Positions 1-5,585 of a DNA stretch of 7,064 bases are shown here, piece after piece. This DNA is from Clostridiales bacterium. Its GTDB lineage: Bacteria; Bacillota; Dehalobacteriia; UBA4068. Position 1 is the stretch's first letter; each line of letters starts with the position of its first letter. Under the pieces are notes generated by a model. That model made no database searches, had not been told where the DNA came from, and worked only from the letters and a program-made list of their open reading frames with translations. The position numbers were made by a program, and so were the translations under genes. The stretch spans positions 1-7,064 of the forward strand of contig WRDJ01000037.1 of NCBI GenBank assembly GCA_009783495.1, written 5' to 3'.

Positions 1-2
1 AA

Positions 3-338
3 GAATGTTATTATGGAAAAGGGTTTCAGGATTATACCGATTATTGCAAATATTATTATGATGAAGAAACGGTCAAAGAATTTGCAGCCCATCCGAAATT
101 CGAGATAGTTCAGGATTCCGACCTTGAAAATATCCTAAGTTATTTTGAGAATTTCGCGGAATGGGTGCGGCAAACGGATTATTATGGCAAATACGATTTC
201 GACCCTCTGTCACAAGTGAAAACGGGGGATTACTTCTATATTTTCGCGAAAGACGGGCAGGACAAATTCGCCTATTATGATGTCTATTATGTTGACATGA
301 CAACGGATACCCTGTATTTCATTCATTCAAACACCTGA
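3..338 (+). CDS. Unrecognised Tyr-rich protein, C-terminal part (5' truncated by window edge)
   Basis: An open frame with no stop runs from the window edge to a TGA at 336-338 and gives 111 residues; the start lies outside the window. The protein is acidic and very rich in tyrosine and aromatics: it begins ECYYGKGFQDYTDYCKYYYD and later has GDYFYIF, FAYYDVYYVD and ends TLYFIHSNT. There is no signal peptide, membrane segment or cysteine cluster in the visible part. Codon choice is plausible for a real gene, with few rare codons and no internal stop, but the DNA is visibly more AT-rich than the genes to its right. It reminds me of short uncharacterised proteins of Clostridia whose C-terminus reads like 'YFYI...YDxYxVYFxDxxTxTLYYIHxN', but this is recollection and gives no function. 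The gene converges on the amidase and shares the hairpin at 374-404 with it. Confidence 0.7.
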   Translation, partial: ECYYGKGFQDYTDYCKYYYDEETVKEFAAHPKFEIVQDSDLENILSYFENFAEWVRQTDYYGKYDFDPLSQVKTGDYFYIFAKDGQDKFAYYDVYYVDMTTDTLYFIHSNT

Positions 339-373
339 GCTTACCACTCCCTCGCCCCGCGCCCCATCACAAC

Positions 374-404
374 AGAAAGCCCCGTCCTCAAGACGGGGCT
401 TTCT
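374..404. terminator. Bidirectional intrinsic terminator between convergent genes
   Basis: A perfect 13-bp stem is visible: AGAAAGCCCCGTC (374-386), loop CTCAA (387-391), GACGGGGCTTTCT (392-404). The stem is GC-rich at the loop end and its outer arm supplies a pyrimidine/T-rich run in both directions: CTTTCTCTTCT on the + strand and CTTTCTGTTGT on the - strand. It lies 35 nt after the stop of the left gene and 22 nt past the stop of the amidase, so it probably ends both transcripts. The T-tracts are interrupted, so efficiency is uncertain. Confidence 0.85.
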
Positions 405-426
405 CTTCTGCACAGAAACAGAAAAA

Positions 427-1494
427 TCAACGCAAATATTCGATAATCCCGGCGGCGATGCCGGCGGCGGCTTTCTTCTGATAATCCGCGGTGGCCAGCA
501 GCTTTTCCTCGTCCGGGTTGGAAAGGAAGGCGATCTCGGCGATCACGCCGGGGCAGGGCAGGTTGCGCACAATGGCATATGACCCGGTGAAAAGGCCCAG
601 GTTCTTCGTGCCCAGATGCGCCACCAGGCCCTGCTGGATGCAGGCGGCCAGACGGGCGTCTTCCTTGGCGTTGGGGCTCACCTGATTGACATACATGGCG
701 GTACCCTTGATGCTGCGGTTGACATTGGCGTTGGCGTGGATCGAGACCAGGAGATCCGCCTTATAGGTCGTGGCCATTTGTGCGCGCTGCGAAAGAGTGA
801 GGCCGGTGCTTGCGCCGCGGGTGACGATCACCGTGGCGCCTTGGGCGCGCAGCAGTTCGGCCGTATAGTTGGCGACGTTCAGCACCACGGCTCTTTCCAG
901 CAGGCCACTTGCGCCCACCGCGCCGGGGTTTATCGCGCCGTTTGCCAGAATTTCCCCGTGGCCGGGGTCGAGGATGATGGTGCGTCCTGCGAGGGGAAGA
1001 GGGGCAGGCGCGGAGATTTTTGTCTCATAATCCGTCAGGATAGTCACGGAATTGGTCTCGCCGTCCCAGCCCACCGTGGCGCCCAGGGCTTCCGCCAGGG
1101 CGCGCAGGCCCACATAAACGCGGCTGTTGTAAAAGACCGAAGGCACGCTGGCCAGCATTTTCTGCCCGTTGAGGAGCATCTCGTCGCTGCCGATTTTCAC
1201 CGTCAGGGAAAAGCCCGGCTTGCTTAAAACCACCAGCTGCTCCTCTCCGAAATATTCGCACTTGAAGCCCAGCGCCTCTGAGAGGTCTCTGACGGAGGCA
1301 TAATTATAACCGGGCAGGTGCAGGAACGGCGGCGTATCGTTATAAAAGGCCGCTCCGTTGATATGTATGGCGGGGGCATCCTGTGCTAAGGCCGGGGGGC
1401 CGGTCGCGCAGAGCGCGGCGAGGGCCATAAGCAGGATCAGAACCATCCGTAAGAACAGGGGAACGGGCGCGGCCCGCTTGGCTTTTGACAACAA
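427..1494 (-). CDS. Secreted N-acetylmuramoyl-L-alanine amidase (Amidase_3) with copper-amine-oxidase-N-like repeats
   Basis: A zinc amidase predicted to cut the bond between muramic acid and L-Ala in peptidoglycan outside the membrane. From the start chosen here it is 355 aa: a basic N-terminus (SKAKR), a hydrophobic helix at about 13-33, and a likely signal-peptidase site after PALA. Residues about 40-155 hold two copper-amine-oxidase-N-type modules (VRDLSEALGF and VGLRALAEALGATVGWDG), common in Bacillota exported enzymes and presumed to bind the wall. Residues about 170-355 are the Amidase_3 domain, with zinc ligands H179 (DPGHG), E200 (LLERAVVLN) and H253 (SIHAN) and catalytic E320 (IAEIAFLSN); all are present. 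The frame is open to a GTG at 1503, but that codon is part of the Shine-Dalgarno AAGGAGGTG (1509-1501). TTG at 1494 has 8 nt spacing from AGGAGG and is preferred; TTG at 1491 or 1500 is possible. Single-gene transcript, convergent with its left neighbour. I see no sporulation-specific (CwlC/CwlD) mark. Confidence 0.93.
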   Translation of the reverse strand: MLSKAKRAAPVPLFLRMVLILLMALAALCATGPPALAQDAPAIHINGAAFYNDTPPFLHLPGYNYASVRDLSEALGFKCEYFGEEQLVVLSKPGFSLTVKIGSDEMLLNGQKMLASVPSVFYNSRVYVGLRALAEALGATVGWDGETNSVTILTDYETKISAPAPLPLAGRTIILDPGHGEILANGAINPGAVGASGLLERAVVLNVANYTAELLRAQGATVIVTRGASTGLTLSQRAQMATTYKADLLVSIHANANVNRSIKGTAMYVNQVSPNAKEDARLAACIQQGLVAHLGTKNLGLFTGSYAIVRNLPCPGVIAEIAFLSNPDEEKLLATADYQKKAAAGIAAGIIEYLR

Positions 1495-1503
1495 AATCAA
1501 CAC

Positions 1504-2071
1504 CTCCTTCTTTTTTCGGGCCCGCGTTCACAGGCAAGGATCCGGTGCGTAAAAACGGCGTTTTTTCATGGGTCATTGACGGGCAGGCGCGGCCGGGCTA
1601 TTGACTGCCCTTTCGCCCCTGTTTCTTATCGGGCAAACGGCAATCCGACGTTTGCTGCACACTCTGGCTGCTGTTCTCTGCCTTCTGTTTTTCACCCCCC
1701 AACCCCCTTCCCGGGGAAACGGCGCTGCGACGGAATTGTGAACACGGGTTCCAATATCCCATTAGACCCAAAAACGGAAAACTTTGTTGCTTATAATGCC
1801 TGGTAAATAATGGGTTGGCGGGGCTTGTTAAAAAATGGGGCGATGGGGCCCGGCCCGGCCTTTTTCTTGCCTCCGCCTGCTGTTTTTGCTGCACCCTATA
1901 ACCCCTTCCCTTATCATTGCGACCACGGGCGCAGCGAAGAAGCTATGGCAAAATTTTCGGGCAAAACGGCGTGCAATCGGGACGGATCCGCTATATAATT
2001 TAAGAAACAATGCCGGATGTTGGCGAAAAAACCCTATGCCGTAAATGTTTCACGTTTTTATGTTTTTTTTG
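1504..2071. other. Gene-poor intergenic stretch between divergent amidase and kinase genes
   Basis: These ~570 nt should contain the amidase promoter (- strand) and upstream signals for the kinase operon (+ strand). The short ORFs here have no recognisable motifs and no good ribosome binding site, and I do not call any. Visible items are: a perfect TATAAT at 1994-1999 with only a poor -35 (GTGCAA, 1971-1976) 17 nt upstream; a TATAAT at 1792-1797 without a -35; a GC-rich self-complementary run followed by TTTTT near 1847-1865; and the repeat copy at 1914-1945. A loose echo, TCGGGCAAACGGCAATC near 1629 and TCGGGCAAAACGGCGTGCAA near 1957, may mark old duplicated sequence. I found no convincing - strand promoter for the amidase. 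Confidence 0.6.
1914..1945. repeat. Intergenic short repeat, copy A
   Basis: TCATT (1914-1918), nine bases, then GGCGCAGCGAAGAAGCTA (1928-1945). The 18-bp block occurs again, exactly, at 5054-5071, also preceded by TCATT. Both copies lie in intergenic DNA. The layout resembles the dispersed TCATTGCGA...GCGAAGCAATC-type repeats seen in many bacterial genomes, in which the ends pair imperfectly; that likeness is from memory. Confidence 0.6.
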
Positions 2072-2101
2072 TTGTCATTTCCGGGACGGATATGTTACAA
2101 T
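2072..2101 (+). promoter_or_regulatory. Likely sigma-A promoter of the kinase-HPt operon
   Basis: -35 TTGTCA at 2072-2077 and -10 TACAAT at 2096-2101 with an 18-nt spacer. TG at 2093-2094, one base before the -10, makes an extended -10 element. It follows a T-rich run (about 2055-2073). Expected transcription start is near 2108, giving a leader of ~33 nt to the ATG at 2142. The same -10 hexamer is used in the proposed ffs promoter. Confidence 0.65.
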
Positions 2102-2141
2102 ACCATAATAAGCGCGAACTATCTTAAAAGGCGAGGATATA

Positions 2142-4619
2142 ATGGACTTGTTGGAGCAAAACAAAGACGATGCGGCGAACCCGGCGGGAAAAACACCTGA
2201 AGGGCCCCCCTGCCAGGAGGACAGCGCCGAGTTGAACGCCATCATAGACCATCTTCCTATGGCTCTTTATTGGAAAGACGCCGGGCTCACTTATCGCGGC
2301 GGCAATGCGGAGTTTTTGCGCATGACCGGCCTGACGCGCCGGGAATTATACGGCAAGACGGACGCGGATCTGCACGCGGAAAAAATTGCCCGGCGCTTTC
2401 GGCAGGAGGACGGCGAGTTTTTAAGCGGCGAACGCAAGGAGGGATGGTTCTCCGACAAATATATCCCCATGAAGGACGGCGCAGACATATGGGCGCGCAC
2501 CTATAAGATCCCGGTTTTTGACGGGGAAGCGCGCATAAAGTATATCATGGGGCTGGTGCAGGACGTCACCGAGATCAAGCAGGACGAGATCGCGCTGGAA
2601 GAACGCGAGAGCATCCTGCGCACGATCTTGAACGCCACCAGCGAACGCATCGTTTTCGTAGATCAGCCGGGCAAAATTCTGGTGGCCAACGCTGCCTTTA
2701 TGCGCGATTTCGCGCCGCAGCGGCAAGAGGCGGCCGGCCTGCTCATTGACGACCTGCTCGCCTCGCCTTTTTTCCAGAAAATTTTGGGGGGCATGTATAA
2801 TGCGCTAGCCAGCGGCAAGCCGCGGCATTTCGATTTGACGCCGGAAGAATCGCGCACGGACAAATATTTCGACGTCTCGATTTACCCCGTGAACAGCGGC
2901 AAAGAGATCATCGGCGCGGCCATTTTCGCCAATGACATCACCCAACGCAAGCAGGACGAGCAGGCCCTTTTGCAGCGCAGCGAGGAATTGCGCGCCGCCA
3001 TGCTGGAGGCGGAAAAAGCCAGCAAGTCGAAGGGCGATTTCCTTTCCCGCATGAGCCATGAAATCAGGACGCCCATCGGCGCCATCATCGGCATGACCAA
3101 GATCGCCTTCGCCTCGGACGACCCGCAAAAAGTGCGCGATTGCCTGAACAAAATTGACAGCTCTTCCCGGCATTTGCTGGGCATCATCAACGACGTGCTG
3201 GATATGTCGAAGATCGAGGCTGGAAAGCTCGTCCTTTCCGACGCGGTTTTCAGCCTCGACGACCTGATCACCGACATAAAAAACGTCTCAAGCGTGCGCT
3301 CGGAAGAAAAGCGGCAGGATTTTCGGATCGTCGTGGATAATACCTTGCCGGAATGTTTTTTTGCCGACGAGCTGCGGTTGCGCCAGGTCGTCACCAACCT
3401 GCTTTCCAATGCCGTCAAATTCACGCCGGAAGAGGGCACGGTGCGGCTGGAGTTGAAAAACCTGGGGCTTAAGGACGGGGCCGTTTTGCTGGAGGTCACG
3501 GTGAGCGACAGCGGCATCGGCATTTCCCCGGAACAGCAGGCCGCGCTTTTCCAGCCCTTCGAGCAGGCAGACGGCGGCATTGCGCGCAAATACGGCGGCA
3601 CGGGGCTGGGGCTCGTCATCTGCAAGAAGATCGTGGAGATGATGGGCGGGCGCATCCGTGTGGAAAGCGAGCTTGGCGCGGGCAGCCGCTTCATCTTCAA
3701 CGTAAGGCTCAAGGTGCATGACAAAGGCGAAAAGGCCGGCGGTCCGGCGCTCCAAATCGGGGATATGCGCGCCCTGATCGTGGACGACAACTTTGAGACC
3801 AGGGAATATCTGAAGCATATTTTGGAAAAGATCGGCGTGCGCTGCGACGCCGCGGCGAACGGAAACCAAGCTCTGCGCCTGGCCGCCGAAGCCAAGGAGA
3901 GTAAGGATGTCTTTAACGTATTCTTCGTGGAGCGGGCCCTGCCCGGCGGCATCAACGGCGTCGAACTGACCGCACGCATAAAAAAACTGCTGTGCGGCAA
4001 GGCGGCCGTCATCATGACCTCCGTTTCTGAATGGGAGGAGTTCCGGGAAGAGGCCGTGCAAGCCGGGGCCTGCGGGTTTATCCCCAAGCCGCTTTTCCCT
4101 TCAGCCGTTTTCGACGTCTTGCAGGAAATTTCCGGGGCCGCGGCCGGAGCCGGCGTCAGGGAGGGCGAAAAGAGCGTTCCCGACCTCACGGGCTGCAAAA
4201 TCCTGATCGCGGAGGACGTCGAAATCAACCGCGAGATCGCCCAGGCTTTGCTGGCCGTGACGGGCGCACAGCTTGACTTCGCGGAAAACGGTCGGCAAGC
4301 CGTAGATAAATTCCGGGCCGGGCGGGGAGAATATGACCTGATCCTGATGGACATCCATATGCCGGAGATGGACGGATATGAGGCGACCAAGCTCATCCGC
4401 GCCGGAGACGGCGAGGAAGCGCGCCTCATACCCATTATGGCCATGACGGCCGATGCTTTCAAAGAGGATATCGAAAAGTGCAAAGAGGTCGGGATGAACG
4501 ACCACATCACCAAGCCGATAGACGAAAACGAACTATATAAAAAAATTGTGTCCTGCCGTGCCGCCGGCCGCCTGGGCAGTCAGGCGCGAAACGGCGCAAA
4601 AGACGAACAGAAGGAGTGA
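2142..4619 (+). CDS. Soluble hybrid sensor histidine kinase, PAS-PAS-HisKA-HATPase-REC-REC
   Basis: An 825-aa hybrid kinase with no signal peptide or membrane segment, so a cytoplasmic sensor. Domains in order: PAS1 about 31-145 (YWKDAGLTYRGGN...FLRMTGL, ending VQDVTEIK); PAS2 about 156-270 (ending NDITQRK); a coiled linker; HisKA about 298-362 with phospho-His H306 in SHEIRTP; HATPase about 405-525 with N-box N423 (LLSNAVKFT), G1 DSGIGI (456-461), an F-box (FQPFEQAD) and G2 (GGTGLGL); REC1 about 542-660; REC2 about 685-805. REC2 is complete: E691/D692, phosphoacceptor D737 (LMDIHMPEMDG), K791. REC1 keeps D548/D549, T626 and K649 but has E597 (FFVERALPG) in place of the phosphoacceptor Asp. 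The PAS domains show no clear heme or flavin motif, so the ligand is unknown. The ATG follows AGGCGAGGA by 4 nt. The HPt gene begins 4 nt downstream, so the relay is probably H306 to D737 to HPt H55. There is no output domain. Confidence 0.95.
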   Translation: MDLLEQNKDDAANPAGKTPEGPPCQEDSAELNAIIDHLPMALYWKDAGLTYRGGNAEFLRMTGLTRRELYGKTDADLHAEKIARRFRQEDGEFLSGERKEGWFSDKYIPMKDGADIWARTYKIPVFDGEARIKYIMGLVQDVTEIKQDEIALEERESILRTILNATSERIVFVDQPGKILVANAAFMRDFAPQRQEAAGLLIDDLLASPFFQKILGGMYNALASGKPRHFDLTPEESRTDKYFDVSIYPVNSGKEIIGAAIFANDITQRKQDEQALLQRSEELRAAMLEAEKASKSKGDFLSRMSHEIRTPIGAIIGMTKIAFASDDPQKVRDCLNKIDSSSRHLLGIINDVLDMSKIEAGKLVLSDAVFSLDDLITDIKNVSSVRSEEKRQDFRIVVDNTLPECFFADELRLRQVVTNLLSNAVKFTPEEGTVRLELKNLGLKDGAVLLEVTVSDSGIGISPEQQAALFQPFEQADGGIARKYGGTGLGLVICKKIVEMMGGRIRVESELGAGSRFIFNVRLKVHDKGEKAGGPALQIGDMRALIVDDNFETREYLKHILEKIGVRCDAAANGNQALRLAAEAKESKDVFNVFFVERALPGGINGVELTARIKKLLCGKAAVIMTSVSEWEEFREEAVQAGACGFIPKPLFPSAVFDVLQEISGAAAGAGVREGEKSVPDLTGCKILIAEDVEINREIAQALLAVTGAQLDFAENGRQAVDKFRAGRGEYDLILMDIHMPEMDGYEATKLIRAGDGEEARLIPIMAMTADAFKEDIEKCKEVGMNDHITKPIDENELYKKIVSCRAAGRLGSQARNGAKDEQKE

Positions 4620-4623
4620 TGAA

Positions 4624-4965
4624 ATGGACGGGTTATATCTGAACGAGGGAGACGCCGTAAAAAGACTGGGCGGCAACAAAAGGCTTTATCTCAAGCTGCT
4701 GAAATCATTTTTGGGGGACAAATCCTTCCAGAACCTGCAGCAATACGCGGCGGCGGGCGACCGGGAAAACGCCAAGATGGCGGCGCATACCTTAAAGGGG
4801 CTGGCGGCCAATTTGTCGCTGGTCGTTTTAAGCGAAGAGGCCGCCAGGATTGACCATATGCTGAAAGAGGCCATGATCGTTCCGCAAGATCTGCTCGCGC
4901 TGGAGGACGCCATGAGGAATACGGTGGGCGTGATTGAAGAGATGATCGCTTTGTCGGTGGTATAA
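4624..4965 (+). CDS. Stand-alone HPt phosphotransfer protein
   Basis: A 113-aa protein, almost entirely an HPt four-helix bundle. The motif AAHTLKGLAANLS carries the phosphorylatable His at H55, with the usual following K58 and G59. The N-terminal part (LNEGDAVKRLGGNKRLYLKLLKSFL) is the typical HPt lead-in seen in BarA/ArcB-type C-terminal HPt domains. It should take phosphate from REC2 of the adjacent kinase (D737) and pass it to a response regulator not encoded here. The start is ATG 4624, with AAGGAG at 4611-4616 and 7 nt spacing; the frame is open further upstream inside the kinase gene, but no site there has such a ribosome binding site. The 4-nt gap to the kinase stop and the Shine-Dalgarno lying inside the kinase's last codons point to tight translational coupling. 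In many relatives this domain is fused to the kinase; here it is separate. Confidence 0.93.
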   Translation: MDGLYLNEGDAVKRLGGNKRLYLKLLKSFLGDKSFQNLQQYAAAGDRENAKMAAHTLKGLAANLSLVVLSEEAARIDHMLKEAMIVPQDLLALEDAMRNTVGVIEEMIALSVV

Positions 4966-5053
4966 GCGCCGCATAGCCGTGCCGCGTCATCGGCCCAGCC
5001 GCTCGCGAACAAACCCGGCGCGCTCGCATAAAACCCCGTCGTTTGTCATTCAA

Positions 5054-5071
5054 GGCGCAGCGAAGAAGCTA
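5054..5071. repeat. Intergenic short repeat, copy B
   Basis: GGCGCAGCGAAGAAGCTA is identical over 18 bp to 1928-1945. It is preceded by TCATT (5046-5050), as in copy A, but with a 3-nt rather than a 9-nt gap. It lies between the HPt gene and the ffs promoter and is followed by an A-rich run. Confidence 0.6.
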
Positions 5072-5089
5072 AAAAGAGAAAAAAACAAA

Positions 5090-5117
5090 CGCACAAAGAA
5101 ATTTTTGCGCGGTTTTT
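5090..5117 (+). terminator. Possible weak terminator after the kinase-HPt operon
   Basis: A short hairpin CGCA-C-AAA (5090-5097), GAAA loop (5098-5101), TTT-T-TGCG (5102-5109), with one internal C/T mismatch, is followed by CGG and TTTTTATTT (5113-5121). The stem is AT-rich and weak. No better terminator is visible in the ~125 nt after the HPt stop; the inverted repeat at 5122-5140 is a second candidate. Confidence 0.3.
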
Positions 5118-5121
5118 ATTT

Positions 5122-5140
5122 CGCTTGTATAAAACAAGCG
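5122..5140. repeat. Perfect inverted repeat over the ffs -35 region
   Basis: CGCTTGT (5122-5128), ATAAA (5129-5133), ACAAGCG (5134-5140) form a perfect 7-bp inverted repeat. The left arm and spacer contain the proposed -35 TTGTAT of the SRP RNA promoter. It could be an operator-like site, a hairpin closing the upstream transcript (only TCTTT follows it), or chance. Confidence 0.5.
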
Positions 5141-5153
5141 TCTTTGATACAAT
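5125..5153 (+). promoter_or_regulatory. Likely promoter of the SRP RNA gene
   Basis: -35 TTGTAT at 5125-5130, 17-nt spacer, -10 TACAAT at 5148-5153. A perfect TATAAT lies at 5156-5161 but has no -35 at a proper distance. Start would be near 5160, about 24 nt before the mature SRP RNA end, which implies 5' processing as known for Bacillus subtilis scRNA. Confidence 0.65.
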
Positions 5154-5183
5154 AATATAATCAGTTTCACGGTCAAAAAGCTT

Positions 5184-5453
5184 GCCGTGCTAGACGGGGC
5201 GCTAGCGGTGCCTTGTAGCCTCCAACCCGCTATAGGGGGGTTGATGTCTTTTTAAAGGGTATGTCTTGTGAAGCCTGCCCCAGGTAAGCGGCGATGAGAA
5301 TTGGGTCCTGTGCAACGAGCGGCCGTAAACCCCGTCAGGTCCGGAAGGAAGCAGCGGTAAGCGGAAAGGTCTCGGGTGCCGCAGGGCGGCCTGGTTTGAG
5401 TTGGCTGCCTGGGTTACGTTCGGAAGGCATCATTCGATACTAAGGCGCACGGC
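5184..5453 (+). ncRNA. ffs: Signal recognition particle RNA, long Bacillota type (6S/scRNA)
   Basis: RNA scaffold of the signal recognition particle; with Ffh it brings ribosomes making membrane proteins to FtsY. The ends pair: GCCGTGC (5184-5190) with GCACGGC (5447-5453). The 5' part (GTGCTAGACGGGGCGCTAGC, then GGTGCC and the TGTAGCC region) matches the Alu domain of B. subtilis scRNA, and the total of about 270 nt fits the long Bacillota form rather than the ~114-nt 4.5S form. The S-domain core is clear: GTCAGGTCC, GGAA tetraloop at 5343-5346, GGAAGCAGC, and the opposing GTGCCGCAGGG strand near 5377. It has its own promoter and terminator. The frequent neighbours dnaX and recR are absent. 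Exact ends are estimated from pairing. Confidence 0.96.
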
Positions 5454-5466
5454 AAAAATTTATTTT

Positions 5467-5505
5467 AGAAGCTGCTCTCCCTCACGAGAACAGCTTCTTT
5501 TTTTT
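5467..5505 (+). terminator. Intrinsic terminator of ffs
   Basis: AGAAGCTG-C-TCTC (5467-5479), loop CCTCAC (5480-5485), GAGA-A-CAGCTTCT (5486-5498): 12 paired bases with a single C/A mismatch, followed by eight T's (5498-5505). It lies 13 nt after the mature SRP RNA end and separates ffs from larA. Confidence 0.92.
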
Positions 5506-5525
5506 GGGGGATAGCGGGTTCCTGT

Positions 5526-5554
5526 TTGCATTTTTGCCCGTTTTGTTATATTAT
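5526..5554 (+). promoter_or_regulatory. Likely sigma-A promoter of larA-proA
   Basis: -35 TTGCAT at 5526-5531, 17-nt spacer, -10 TATTAT at 5549-5554. Transcription would start near 5561, giving a leader of only ~25 nt that includes the ribosome binding site. It lies directly after the ffs terminator. No operator or riboswitch is visible. Confidence 0.65.
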
Positions 5555-5585
5555 AAAAAACAAGGGAGTTAAAGGGGGGTTGTTT

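Noticed and set aside
616..1227. A 203-codon + strand open frame across the amidase gene
   Set aside because: It is antisense to all amidase catalytic motifs and its translation resembles no family.
1495..1503. GTG at 1503 or TTG at 1500 as the amidase start
   Set aside because: Both overlap or abut the Shine-Dalgarno AAGGAGGTG itself; TTG at 1494 has proper spacing and still leaves a full signal peptide.
1792..1797. TATAAT as a + strand promoter
   Set aside because: There is no acceptable -35 at 16-18 nt and no gene close downstream.
1847..1865. GC-rich run GGGGCCCGGCCCGGCC followed by TTTTT as an intrinsic terminator
   Set aside because: Only a short 4-5 bp stem can form and no gene ends nearby on the + strand.
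1598..1894. A 98-codon - strand open frame in the long intergenic gap (Gln/Arg/Pro-rich)
   Set aside because: Low-complexity composition, no motif and no good Shine-Dalgarno; treated as chance.
2882..4513. A 543-codon open frame antisense to the kinase gene, and further long antisense frames at 3288-4061 and 4101-4505
   Set aside because: They are shadows of the kinase coding frame in GC-rich DNA: Ser/Pro/Arg-rich translations with no recognisable domain, while the + strand encodes an unmistakable hybrid kinase.
5526..5585. 20-residue N-terminal extension of LarA from TTG 5526
   Set aside because: It would begin inside the -35 hexamer of the likely promoter, while ATG 5586 has a strong ribosome binding site and fits the family N-terminus.
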